A stretch of DNA of 64,000 nt. It comes from Eonycteris spelaea. Taxonomy: Eukaryota; Chordata; Mammalia; Chiroptera; Pteropodidae. The translations under genes and the position numbers were made by a program. The notes under the pieces are model-generated. The model had not been told where the DNA came from. It did no database searches and was given only the letters and a program-made list of their open reading frames with translations. Below, in pieces: positions 11,915 to 31,335 of the stretch. The stretch spans positions 1 to 64,000 of the forward strand of contig PUFA01000312.1 in NCBI GenBank assembly GCA_003508835.1, read 5' to 3'. The first letter of the stretch is position 1; every line of letters starts with the position of its first letter.

Positions 11915-12275
11915 CCAAAACAGTGGAGGATTATTCAGCTATGAAAATAAATGAAGCTACGACATGGACGGAACTCGAAAGCATTATGCCAAGTGAAAGA
12001 ACCCAGACACAAAAGACTGTACATTGTACTGTGTGGTTCTATCTGTGTGAAAAGTCCAGAATGGGCAAATCCATAGAGCCAGAAAGTGGATTGGTGGTTG
12101 TTAGGGTTGGGGGTTGGGGGTGACCTTTCGGGGGGATGAAGATATTCTACAATCGACTGTGGTGATGGATGCACACCTCTGTGAATGTACTACAGCCCTG
12201 GAACCCCACGTTTTAAATGGGTGGGTTTTATGCTCTGTGAACTACGCGTCAATAAAGCTGTTAAAAAACAAACAC
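11915..12275 (+). mobile_element. L1 3' end (sense)
   Basis: The familiar L1 3' UTR text is present: 'ggattattcagctatgaaaa', 'gcattatgccaagtgaaaga', 'gacacaaaagactgtacatt', 'atgggcaaatccatagagcc'. It ends with an AATAAA signal and an A-rich tail near 12250-12275. Confidence 0.85.
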
Positions 12276-14475
12276 CTTCCGTGGCTCTCTGGTGCCCTCT
12301 GGAGGGAGCCAGGCTCATTGCCTGCCCCACATTCTGATTGGTCTGAGCTGGATGAGCCGCCGTGACAGTGCCCTGGTCACATAATTCACAAGGGACTACG
12401 AAGCTGCACAGAGACGCACTGCCATGGACACACACAGGGAAGGACCCAGTTGTAAAGACCCGCTTTGGCCCCCTGAGACACATAGCAGCACCCAGAATCC
12501 GCTCTGCAATGCCCACCTATTGCACAGGGGACCCAGAACTCAGGGTCTCCCTGCTGGCTCCGCACTCCAGAAAGTAGGGGAGGTATTTTTAGTTACAATT
12601 AACCTCCTGACCAATGCCCCTCCTCCTGGAGGCACATTCAATGGTTTAATTAGAATTAAGTGAGAGGCATTTCCAGTCACCAGGAGCAGTTGGGAGAGGA
12701 CCGAGGGGGCGGCCGTGAGGGAGGGGGCTGCCCCTGCCCCACTTACCAGTGTTCCCATGTTCCCCATCTGCCACCCGGGAAGGGGTCACATAAATGCAGC
12801 AGCCTCCGTTTAAAGTAGACGGCAGGGCTCAGCCCAGCCCTGTCCCCTCCCACATCGCCTGTCCTTACATGCCTTCAGAGGTGGTGGTGGTTGCAGGGGC
12901 GGGAAACGGGGGGGGGGGGGGGGGGGGGGGGAGGGTGCGGGAGGTGAGGGGGGGCGGGGTTTGCAAGTCCTTCCTGCTGTCTCTCCCACTTAAATTCTGG
13001 CAGGTTTGGGGAAAGACAAGTGCTGATCACAGTCACCAAAACAATATCTAATCCAGAAAACAGTTCTGGTTGGGCCCTTTAAGAAATCGTAGGCTCTTGG
13101 AATTCTAATTTTTAAAATGAGAGGCCATTGAACTGAACTGTTAGGGTTAGCACACAGGCTCGGAGCTGCCAGGTGATCTTGGCTCGAACGGAGATCCACA
13201 CTCTGGCTGTGTGACCCTTGGCAAGTGGCTTCGCCTCTCTGGGCCTTGGTTTCCTCACCTTGGAGTGGGGACGATGACCTTCCCACCCTCTAAGATGGGC
13301 ACGGGTAGGATAAGGCTCCTGGCTCACAGCATGCACGAGAGAAGGGAGAATAAATGCGTAACGGTGGCAGCCCAAACCCGCCCCAACCCTGCACTGCCTG
13401 TCGACTCCTCGGGAACACGACGACGTGCCCATTTACCAGACCCACGCTGGCTAGGAGGTAGGGAGATAACCGAGGGCGACATCTGAACCTCAGGGCCTTC
13501 TGCCCTCCCTTGGGAGTCCAGCCAAGCCGCTGTGTGAACAAGCCAGGCTTGCTGGCCCATGTGACCATATGGCCCAGTCACTCCTGTGGCCCCTGCTGCT
13601 AGCGAGCTGACCCCAGAAGCAGAGGCCCCTTGCTGGCCCGGGGCTGACGCAGATACTCAGGAAGGCCCTGCTGAAACTACAGGAACTGCCCAGCTGAGCC
13701 TAGTTAAGACACCAGCCCACAGATCAGTTTGCTTAAACATGGCGGGCGTTTTGAGCCACAAAGTGTGGGGTTGTTTGTTACACAGCAAAAACTGATACAC
13801 ACGGAGTGTCAAGGACAGAGCAGGATAAAGAGGATCAGTTATGATAACGACTGATCGATTCATGAGCTTCAAAGGAGTGAGAATTTCAACCTTGTAAGAC
13901 GCCCAAGAATTCAGATTGGTGGCTTTTTGTTTTTAAGACTTTATCATTAAAAAGAAAAAGTAGAAGACATCAGAGAAGGGAGGTAGGAGGTAGGGAGGAG
14001 GGGAATGGGCTGGGAGGATGAAGGGAACCTCCCCAAATGTCAGATCTGGGTGACCCTCTTCCCCCGATGGCCTCAGCCCACCCCGAATTCTCTCTGTCCT
14101 AAAGGCTGGGGCCTTCGGCCACCATCTTCTGAAGACCCAGGCCCGGGATCTCAGCTCAGGTTCCAGGCAGACGTGAGGGCAGAAGTGGTGTGCAGAACTC
14201 AGAGGCCTTGCCTTTGTCCTTGAGAGACCTTCAAGTGGGCGCTCAGGTCCCCCGCGTGTCCCGGTACGGCCTCAGGGAGGTAGGCGATCAGTGGGAGAGC
14301 CAGAGGAGGTCAGGTCCTGAAGCCCGAGGGCCAGGCGGGGACCAGGACGAGGTGTGAGACGGCAGGCACGGTCTGCAGGCTGGGGTCTGTGCAGAGGGGA
14401 GGAGAGGCCCCGTCAGGGAGTGAGGAGGGGTCTCCCTGCTGTCAGCCCTTCTGTGCTGTCTCCTCCAGTCCCACA
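12276..14475. other. Intergenic: G24 run, MIR, LTR remnant
   Basis: A run of 24 G residues lies at 12908-12931. MIR sequence lies at about 13140-13345 ('gctgtgtgacccttggcaag', 'ttggtttcctcacc'). A short LTR-end remnant lies at about 13675-13800. No coding exon is seen. Confidence 0.5.
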
Positions 14476-14755
14476 GTGAGAGCGACTGAGACAGAGAGAG
14501 AAAGGGGAAGATGGAGAGTCAGAACCAAAATGGAGGGAGAGAGACGGCGATGAAAAAAGAAACAAGGAGACTGTTAAGACAGAGAAAAACAAGGGAGACA
14601 GAATGGGACAGAGGACGAGACAGAATCAGAGATGCAGATGTGGAAAAAGAACCAACAAGACACGCAGAGACGCACAAAACGGAGACGGAAATAATGAGAC
14701 AGAGGGAAAAAGACAAGCTAGGGGTGACGGCGGGAAAAAAAAGACAGCCCATGGG
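14476..14755 (+). repeat. Degenerate purine-rich GAGACAGA tract
   Basis: Almost pure purine sequence with recurring GAGACAGA, GACAGAG and GGAGAC units. It is low complexity and produces open frames of Lys/Arg/Glu that are not genes. Confidence 0.8.
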
Positions 14756-16209
14756 GGACTAGGAGGAGAAGGCCCTTCACCACTTGTGATCCTGGAGGTC
14801 CCTGACACTCAGATCAGGACGCACCTGTCCACAATTGGTCAGAGCGGAGCTGAGAACCTCCCCCCTCACATACACACTGACCTGCCAGGCTCTGAACAAT
14901 CCCACCTCTCTCCTTCCCAGTGTCCCCCATGCCTAAGCCCGCCCAGGTCGCCATTCTCATACCCTTGCCTTGCTGTTGGCCCTGAATTGATAGCTCACCC
15001 ACCTGGCTCACAGCCTTAACCCAGCCCAGCCCTCTCTCTCCCTGGTGTGTGTGTATGCAGGCTGCCTCAGAGCTGTGAGGTTTCTAGTGCTCCAGGACTT
15101 TGCATAGGCTCTCTCCCCCGTTCCTAGTCTCCCAGTCTCAGCTCCAAAGTCCCCCTCATTCAGGAAGTCCTCCTTGAACCTACAGCCTGAGTCGATGACC
15201 TCTCTGAGCTCCTCCAGGTCCTGCGTTCCCTCATCCCAGCCCTGTCCATGCTGAGTTGTCACCACCTGGGATGAGTCTGTCTCCCCAACTGAGTTGGGAG
15301 CCCCATAGGGCTGGGCTGGGTTCTCGTGGTGACTGCTCTGTCCCTAGCACCACCTAGCACAGGGCCAGGCACAGAGGTGCTCATGAAATGTGTATCGGAT
15401 GGATGGATGGATGGGTGCTAAATTAGGAGTTCAGACTTCATTATTGGGCACTAGGGAGCCACAGAAGGGTTTTAATCCAGAGAGGGCCAAGCTCTGATCT
15501 GTGCTTTAGAAACTCCAGGCAGACTCTCCACCCTGGGCCTTTGCACATGCTGTTTTCTCTGCTTTTCTGAGCTGGACGAACCTGCCCAAGTCACCTCTTC
15601 TCTCTCAGCCTGTTTCTCATCTGTAAAGTGAAAAGTAATAGTTTTTCCTTCTTGGGGTTGTCATGAAGACAAAATACAATGATGCTCAAAAGTCTTAAGA
15701 CCTGGGAAAGTAAAAGGATGTACCCTAGTATTGCTCCCCACTTCTACCCAGTGAGCTCCTATTCATCCTTCGATGCCCCACCCGGAAGCCACTTCCTCCA
15801 TGAAATCTTCCCTGATAGCTCCTCTGAGCAAGCTCTGTGTTATCGTTTCAGCTGGTGTACTGGATTGCCACTGGTTTCTGATTTCCACTTCCTCATAAGC
15901 CCAGAATCTTCTCAGGGTCAGGACCCTACCTGAGACACATCAGGGCATGGCAAGAGAGCTCAATGGACATTTGGAGATGTATACCTGGTGTGTATATGTG
16001 TGGATGGATGGATGGATGTTGGCTGGATGGGTGGATGGATGATCTTCTCTCCAAAACTCGGAGAACCCTCACTTCAGGGGTCCCTGCTGCTATTCCTCTA
16101 GGTGGCCCACTATTGGAGTCCAGGGGTCTTATGAAGGTTTGAGAGCTGCACAGCCCCCAACCCAGCACCCCTAGACACGGGGCACTCACGTGTCTCCTGA
16201 ATCCAGCCT
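14756..16209. other. MEIS3 3' flank and presumed 3' UTR, with L2/MIR pieces and GGAT repeats
   Basis: The MEIS3 stop lies at 16210-16212 (-), so the 3' UTR runs downward from there. I see no convincing AATAAA on the minus strand; an ATTAAA at 15471-15476 (-) is the nearest candidate but falls in L2-like sequence. L2/MIR pieces lie near 15300-15400 and 15430-15520. GGAT repeats occur at 15397-15415 and 16001-16040. Confidence 0.45.
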
Positions 16210-23861
<7,652 letters not shown>

Positions 23862-24560
23862 GGGCTGACGCCGGCGGCAGCTCCCGGGTCCCTCCAGGGC
23901 CTGGCCGACGGGGCAGCGGCCCCAGATGGCCCGCGGCGCGGACGCCAGGGGGTGGGGCAGGAGGCTGGGTGCCCAGCCCCCCACCCCCGCCGCCGTCAGT
24001 GGCAGGCGCCGGGCAGTGCGAGGGCTGAGAGCATGGACCCCCAGCCCCCTCCCCCGCAGGAGTCACAGCCGGGGGCTCATGCCAAGCGAGGGAAGGGGCG
24101 GGAAGGCGGGGTGAGGGGGGTCGCCCCAGGCCCCCTCCCCGGGGCTCCCGGTCCCTCCCCGGGTCGTGGGGGAACAGAACCAGCCCGAGACAGACACGCA
24201 GACAGGGGGAGACTGGAGTGGGGGGAGAGGGGCGGCGGGCCCGGGCGGCGGGTCGGCGGGGGCGGCGGGCTCCCCGTGTGCGCGGCCCAGAGGGGTGCTG
24301 GCGGCTCGGCGCTCCCTCTCCCCTCTCCCGATCTCTCTCTCTCTCTCTCTGTGGTCACATCCGGAAGTTCCACCTCGGAGATGCTTAACCCGCTGTCCGC
24401 CGGTGGCGCGGGCGGCGGCGGGCGGGGCGCGCGCGAGCGGCCCGCGCCCCCCACCCGCCTCTCAGCGCCCCGCTTCTGGGGCCGGGGGCCGCCCTGGGCC
24501 AGTTTCTCTCCGCGTCCAGTCTTCCACGCTTCCCGCCCCTCTGCCTCCTTCCTTTTAGTC

Positions 24561-24684
24561 AGTCCCCACCCCCACCCCACCCACCCACCCCCGCCCCGCT
24601 CCAGGTCTTCTCGGCCTCCCCCTATCTCGGCGGCCACCGGTGTCTGTCCCTGTCCCCCTTCCCTCCGCGCTCTTCGCCCTTCCT

Positions 24685-24718
<34 letters not shown>

Positions 24719-27032
24719 ATCAGAGAGAACCAGAGGCCGTGAGTAACCGAACCCCCACATTTTGGTTCTCTTCTTGCCCCACCACGCCCCCCCCGGGAGG
24801 CAGGGACGCTCATGGGTCTGAAACCGTCTGTGGACGCGTGCGTGTCCCTAGCTGTGCGTCTGGTTGTCTGACGGTGCCTGTGTGTGTGTGTGTGGGGCGC
24901 ACGCGCGCGTGCGCGCACTCGTGCAAGCTTCTGGGACTGTCACTGTGTCCTGCCCCGTTTTGACCCTGCCTTCTGGAAGGGTCTTAGACTGAAGTCCTCC
25001 CAACTGCCCTCAGGGAGTTTGTGGCATCTCCAAAATTGAGGACTGAGGATGCGACTGGTTACAAAGACGTCGGAGAGGAGGTTTGCAGCTTTTATCTGCT
25101 TCCTGGAGGAGGCGGCCTTTGAAACTGGTGTTCTAATGAGATAAAGAAGATTCATGCAACAAAAACGCACTGAGCCCGTGCTGTGTGCCAGGCGGTGCTC
25201 TGGGCATGTGGCAGGGAGCAAAAGACAAACCTCCTGGCCCAGCAGTGCTCACAAAAACCTACCAGGGATGGGTGGGGGAGAGACGCTAGTCAGGTAAATG
25301 AATGTATATTTACAAAATGCCCGGAGGTGACACATGATCTGAAACAAAGCGCAGTAAGGACTGGTGGGAGGCGGGATGATGTATATAAGTGGGGGTGGGG
25401 GGAAAGCCCTCAGAGGGGAGAGGCCTGAAGCAGGTGAGGGGGCCATGTGGATCTCTGGGGAAGAGCACCTCAGGCCAGGAACAGCAGGTGCAAAGGCCCT
25501 GGGGTAGCAATGTGCTTGTGTGTTCCAGGCACAGCGAGGCGGCCAGTGACGACAGACAGAGCGAGGGAGGCTTCTTCTACACTAAGGTCTTTATCCTCTG
25601 TGGCCCTCAGGTTCCTAGGGAGTGTGGGATGGGTGTCAGGCACCCATGAGCCCTTGCAGTTACATGGCAAACTGCGGGCTTGGCGCTTGTGCATTTTTTC
25701 CCCCAGGGAGATGGCCCGTCGTTTTCATCGTAATTTACAAAGGGATGCCGATCCCCCCAAAAAGTATAAACCATCACTCCAGAGAGATAATGCCAAAGAG
25801 AAGTGAGAGTCCAGAAAGAAGGCAGGAGAAAGTCTCGGGAGAAGGGACAGAGAGACCCAGAGAGGCAGAGGCTGAGGCAGAGGGCTGGAGGCCCGGGCCA
25901 CCCTGCTGGGCTCTCTAAGGGTACTTTTATGACCCTCATAAACAGCTCAACTGTTTTTCCTTCATCCTCTCATCTTGTGGAAATTAAACCCCGGCAGGGA
26001 TAGGGGGCTGGGGGGGTGGGGTCAGGACAATACGTCCCAGTGTGGGCGTTCCTGGACACACTGGGCGTTCCTGGACAAGGGCCGGGCTCCCTCGCACCCT
26101 GCCAGGCTGACTTCTCCACTGAGGGTCCGGCCTCTGCTCCAGGCCTCCCTAGCGTCTCTGTCCGTCCGCACATCTTTGTCTCTCCCTCATCCCCACTCCC
26201 TTTGTGTCCTCCAGATCTCTTTCCCGGTCCTTTCCCTGTGGCGGTTTCTGACTCTGCCTGCTGACCACCCTCAGCAACCCGTCCATCCCGCTGCCTGGCT
26301 CCCTGGCTTCCTCCAGGAACCTGGGGCCTGTACCCACCTCAGAAGGACCCTTCCCTCTCTGAGCCTCAGTGTCTCCACCTGCTGGATGAGCAGTGGGCCA
26401 GGCTGTGGGGCACGATGGGGAACCCTTTAGACTAGAGGGGGCCCCAGAAGTCTGGCTCACACAGTTGCCACAGAGGTGACTCTGGCCCTTTAAGGAAGAC
26501 TGGGGGTGGGAAAGGGACCGCTCCAACCACTGTCACACACACCCCGTCCTCCAGATAGGGGTTTTGGAGCAGAAAATTAATTTAAATCATTTTTTTTAAA
26601 GATGCAAAGCTCTGTGTATGTCCCCCCTACCCCTCAAAGGCCCCCGGCCTTGCTTTGTGTCTTGAAGGGGGCATACTGAGGTCCCCTTGCCCAAGCTGAT
26701 TCTGAAAACAAGGAGTGTGGCCTGAGGGACAGTCCCAGTGGGGGGCGAGTGGACAGAGGGGCAGCTATGACTGTGTTTTAACTGGGTGGACGTCCAGTGA
26801 GGCCACTGAGGGGTGTGATTCAGAGAAGGGCGTGCAGAGGGGCCTTCCAGCCTGAGGAGGGGGAGGAGGCGTGTGGGCTCCTGGGCATGGATCTTTTTAA
26901 TTAGAGAGAGGAGCGAGATGTTGGAAGGCGGAATAGGAGTGTGTGGGAGACAAACTGGGGGGGGAAGGCGAGGGCCTGGGAGAGGAGGGGCTGCCCGGTC
27001 CTCACTCCTGCACCCCAGTATGTGTGTGTGTG

Positions 27033-27078
<46 letters not shown>

Positions 27079-27734
27079 GTCCCATCTCTCTCTGACCTCA
27101 GGCCCCCTCTGCCGAGCTGTCTCCCTTTGCTGGGCCTCAGACCTGGAGACTCGTGTCCCAGGAAAGGGCACCAGTGGGGTCCAGGCCTGGGTCCTGGTGG
27201 GTGCCTGTGCTCGCTGACCCCGGTGTGGGCATCTGTGAGGGTGACGTCGAGGTTCCTGAGTGCTGCGTCTGAGTGTCTTAACGGCACGCGAGCTCGCTCT
27301 CTGGGGTGTGTGCGTGTCAGCGTGGGCAGGGAGGGGGCCCGCCCAGGTCTCCCCAGCACAGGCTTCCCCCCAACTTGGCTGCGGACCTCTGGGTGGCCTG
27401 GGCAGGACCCTCTCGCTCACCTCAGCACCCCCCACCTGAGCACTGACCAGTGAGGCCCTGTTGACCAGATGGCCCCCTTCCCCAGAACCCCCAGGGATCC
27501 CCAAGACCTGCTGTCAGAGGCCGCGGGAGCCCAGGGCTCAGGGCCCCCTCCTCTCTCGCCCTTGGTCCTGCCGGCTCTTGCCTCAGATTCCCCTCTTTAT
27601 CATCAGCTCTGTTTGTCTCTCCATCTCTTTCCCTCCTTGGGGAGCCCTCCTCCCTCAGTCCCAGACTCTCTAAGGGTCTTTAACTCTGCTCAAGGTGGCA
27701 GGTAAAGGAATTCTAAATGAGGGATCCTTTGTGT
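24561..27734. other. MEIS3 upstream flank: (CT)n, L2, (TG)(CA) repeat
   Basis: (CT)n lies at 24686-24716. L2-type sense sequence lies at about 25145-25530 ('tgctgtgtgccaggcggtgc', 'caggaacagcaggtgcaaag'). A TG run switching to CA lies at 27020-27076. No exon is seen. Confidence 0.55.
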
Positions 27735-28903
27735 CAGTCCGTCTGCTGTCTCATGAGTCTCTCCCTCCTTCCATCTCTGTGTCTATCTTTCTCCCGACAC
27801 TCTCTCGCTCTCTCATTCTCACTCTCACTCTCAGTCTCTCCCTCTCCCTTTGCCCCCTGCCCCATCTCCGGGGACCTCTGTCTCACCACCGCCTTTGTGT
27901 TCCCGCCTCTCTCTGCCCACGCCCCCGTGTCCCTGGATTTCCGTGTTCCTGTCTCTGTCCCTCGCTCCCCCATCCCTCTGCCCAGCCTTCTTTCCCATAG
28001 ATGCTTTGCTTCGAATCTCCAGTTCCTCCCCAGCCTGGCCCGGCTCCAGGAGGAGGAAACATTTATCTTGGTGGGGCACCTCCCCCCCACGCCCGCCCCT
28101 CTGCCCGCCTTCCGGGCCCATCCATCACTGGAGCTGGCGACTCAGGCAGCTCATTTGTCACCCACAGCCTGCCGCCCCACCAAGCAATCATACCATTAGC
28201 CATGGCTCGGCAGAGGCCACGAGGAGGACCAGGCCTGACCTGGGTGGGGGAGGGGCGCGGGACAGACACCCTCCCCCCCCCCGCCTGTCTCCCCGTCCTT
28301 TTACCTCTCTGCCTTCCTCTGCCAATTTCTCTTTGTGGCTCCGAGTCTCTTTTCTGGGTCTCCACTCCTCCTCCCTCCTCTCTCGCCCCCTTCCTCTGTC
28401 TCTGTTTCCCTTTCACGGTGTCCCTCCCTGTCCTGGGTATGTGTGTCTGTCTGTTCATCTGTCTCATGCGTCTTTCCCTCCATCTTCATCTACCTCCGTG
28501 TCTCTCTTTCTCTGAATAACATCTCCATCTCTCTCTCTATCTCTGTGCGTGACTCTCTCTTCATCTCTCTCTCTCTCTTCCTCACACTTGCTCTCAATCT
28601 CTCCCTTTCTCAGGCTCTCTCCTGTCCCCTGCCCTCCACCCCATCTCTGTCTCTGGGGACTTCTGTCTCTCTCTTTCCCCCTCCATCACTCTGCCTCTCT
28701 GTGCCCCAGCCCTGGGTCCCTGTCTCTCTCCATCTCTGCTCTCCTGCTGTCTCTCTCTGTTTCTATGCGTCTCTCTCGCCGTCTCCCTGTCCTCTGGTGT
28801 GGCTTTGTGTGCTAGTTACCGGACTGGAGGATTACTTTAAACCTCTGGCACCATCTCTGCCTGGATTTGTGTCCCTCCCTCGCCTCCCTCAGCGTTGCCT
28901 TTT

Positions 28904-28988
<85 letters not shown>

Positions 28989-29090
28989 GTTTCTGTTTTG
29001 TTCTGTGGCCCTTCCCCCTCTCTCCCTCCCTCCCCTGCCTCTCCTCTGTTCCTCTCCCCTTCCAGTCCTGTGGTCTCTCCTCTACTGACC
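27735..29090. repeat. Long pyrimidine-rich tract with a pure (CT)n core
   Basis: More than 1.3 kb of degenerate TCTCTGTCTC sequence, interrupted near 28000-28260 by less repetitive DNA. The core at 28908-28982 is about 37 uninterrupted CT units. All long Ser/Leu-rich open frames in this stretch come from the repeat. Confidence 0.85.
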
Positions 29091-29924
29091 CCAACTGCCC
29101 CTTTTCAATCCATCATCCTTGACATTTCCTTCCCTCCACCTCCGGGGAGCAAAATTGCATGGAGAGGGCCAGGGAACTGGGAGGTGAAGGGGGAGGAGAG
29201 AGAGACAGCTAGTGCCTTGAGAGGCGCTGAGAACCAGGCTCCATCCCTTCCTCCCCTAGCCTGAGCACCTGGAAGTCCTCCCTAACATCTGGCTTCGATC
29301 CGATCCTCGGGGGGACAGCAGGATGCAGAGGAGACCCCGGGGGCCAGCCCTTCCCTGTTCCCTGGAGAAACCAGAAGCCGTGTGCTTGGCTGGCTAGGGG
29401 CATGGGACTAGAAGAGGGAGTGCCCCCTTCACTGGTCCCTGTGCATTTTCTCACTGGGAGAGAGGCGGTAAGGCTCCATGGGCTGTGGATGCTTCATTCG
29501 GATCCCTATGACCCCACAGTAGCTCACCACACCGGTGCCTGCAAACCCTCCCCCCCGCCAATGTGGAGTTGGCACAAGCCAAGGGGGTGAGTACTGGGGC
29601 CAACCCCTGCAAGCCTCCCCATCAGCAGCTGGGAGGTAACAAACAGACACCCTAATTCCTCATCCTCAGGTTGGGCACCCCGAGAGGGTTCTGCGGTTCC
29701 CAGCGGACCCCACTGCCTGTGGGAGGTGACCAGCTCATTCACATGCCCTTTACTGGCTTCCTTCCCTGTCTCCCTTCCCATTTCTCCTGGAATCGCCTCC
29801 CAAGTAAACCATTTGTCCCTCATCCTTGCCTTGGGCTGCCTTCCGTGGAGCCCAACCTAAGACAAGGAGAGAAGTGATAGGTGGGCAGAGAGAGGGCACC
29901 AGGAGAAACAAAATCCCCCCCATG

Positions 29925-30335
29925 ATGGTGAATTGCATGTGTCCGCTTAGCTAGGCTGTGCTGCCCAGATGTTCGGTCAAACGATATTCTAGATGTCGCT
30001 GTGAAGGTATTTTTCAGATGAGATTATCGTTTACGTGAGTAAAGCATATTACCCTCCATAATGCGGGTGGGCCTCATCCCATCAGCTGAAGGCCTTAAAC
30101 GAGGAAGACTGAGGAGGTCCCCTGAGAAAGGGAATCCTGCCTTTGAACTTGACCTGCAACATCAACACTTCCCTGGGTGTTAGCCTGCTGGCCTGCTCTG
30201 CAGAATGAGTACCTGCCAGCCCTGACAACCACAAAAGCAATTCTTTAAAATAAATCAATCTCTCTCTCTCTCTCTCATCTATCTATATATCTTACAGGTT
30301 CTATTTCCCTGGAGAACCTCACCAATACCTTCTGA
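29925..30335 (+). mobile_element. Old LTR (MaLR/ERVL-like)
   Basis: Contains 'gctgtgaaggtatttttcag', 'gagtaaagcatattaccctc', 'ggtgggcctcatcccatcag' and 'cctgagaaagggaatcctgc', and ends 'ggttctatttccctggagaa'. This matches a common mammalian LTR whose subfamily I cannot fix. A TC/TATC simple repeat lies at 30262-30290. Confidence 0.55.
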
Positions 30336-30394
30336 ACCTACAATGTTGTGAGCCTGTGAGATATGGCAAAGAAACAGAGTGACCATAAGAGTTT

Positions 30395-30845
30395 GAAATG
30401 GAGCACCCAACCGCAGATGAACGGATGAACAGAAATGTGCTCTATTCATAAGTGGAATATTATTCAGCCATGAAAAGGAGACGAGCCCTGATCCATGCTA
30501 CCACGTGGAGGGACCTTGACAACAATAAGCTAAGTGACAGAAGCCTGACACAAAAAGCCACGTAGTATGGATTCTGTTTAAGCGAAGGGTCCAGAACAGG
30601 TAAATCCAGAGAGGCAGGAAGTAGATGAGTGGGTGCCTGGGCAGAGCAGTGAACAGGGAGGAGTGCTAACTGGGATGGGGCTCTGCGGCGGCAATCAAAA
30701 TGTTCTGGATGGTGGCAATAGTTCCACGACATCGTGGATGTGCTAAATGCCACGAATCATGCACCTGAAATGGTGAAAACGGTACATTTTATACTACGTG
30801 TATTTTATCACAATTTTTTATAAAAGGAGTTTACGATGTAGAGAT
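30395..30845 (+). mobile_element. L1 3' end (sense)
   Basis: Reads 'gaatattattcagccatgaa', 'ctaagtgacagaagcctgac', 'aggtaaatccagagaggcag', followed by 'catgcacctgaaatggtgaa', ending in a T/A-rich tail. This is the same type of L1 end as at 11.9 kb. Confidence 0.85.
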
Positions 30846-30894
30846 ACAGAGAAACTAATTGATGAGAGGCGGGGGCGAATCAACTCTCTCGAGA

Positions 30895-31335
30895 TGGCAT
30901 ATTACCTTCCTGTGGCTGCTGTCACAAATGAGCACAAATTCAGCCGCTTAAAACGAGACAAGGCTATTCTCCCACGGCTCTGAAAGGCGAGTGCCCCAGT
31001 GGGCCACGGTCAAGGTGTCAGCAGCGCTGCGCTCCCTCCGGAGGCTGAGCGTGGCATCTCATCTGTCTCCTGACTTCCAGCTTCTGGAGGCTGTGGCATT
31101 CCTTGGCTCGTGGCCGTGTCGCTCCAGGCTTTCAGGCCAGCATCTTCGAACCTCTGCTCCGTCTTCACATGGCCGCCTCCTCCGCGTGTCCTATAACCGC
31201 CCTCCGCCTCCGTCTGATGAGGATCCACGTGACTGCATTTAGGGCCGACCCAGATCGCCTGGACAATCTCCCTATCTCAAGGTCCTTAACCTCATCACAC
31301 CTGCAAAGTCCTTTTCTTTTTTTGTCCTAAAGATA
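30895..31335 (-). mobile_element. MaLR-type LTR (antisense)
   Basis: The + strand reads 'ttaccttcctgtggctgctg', 'tcaaggtgtcagcagcgctg', 'cttcacatggccgcctcctc' and a diverged 'ccttaacctcatcacacctg', the usual order of a reversed MaLR LTR. Confidence 0.65.

Noticed and set aside
26596..27504. 302-codon minus-strand frame
   Set aside because: Crosses a TG/CA microsatellite and L2-like DNA; composition is low complexity with no domain.
28335..29264. 309-codon plus-strand Ser/Leu-rich frame
   Set aside because: Produced by the (CT)n tract; Ser-Leu repetition is the direct translation of TCTCTC.
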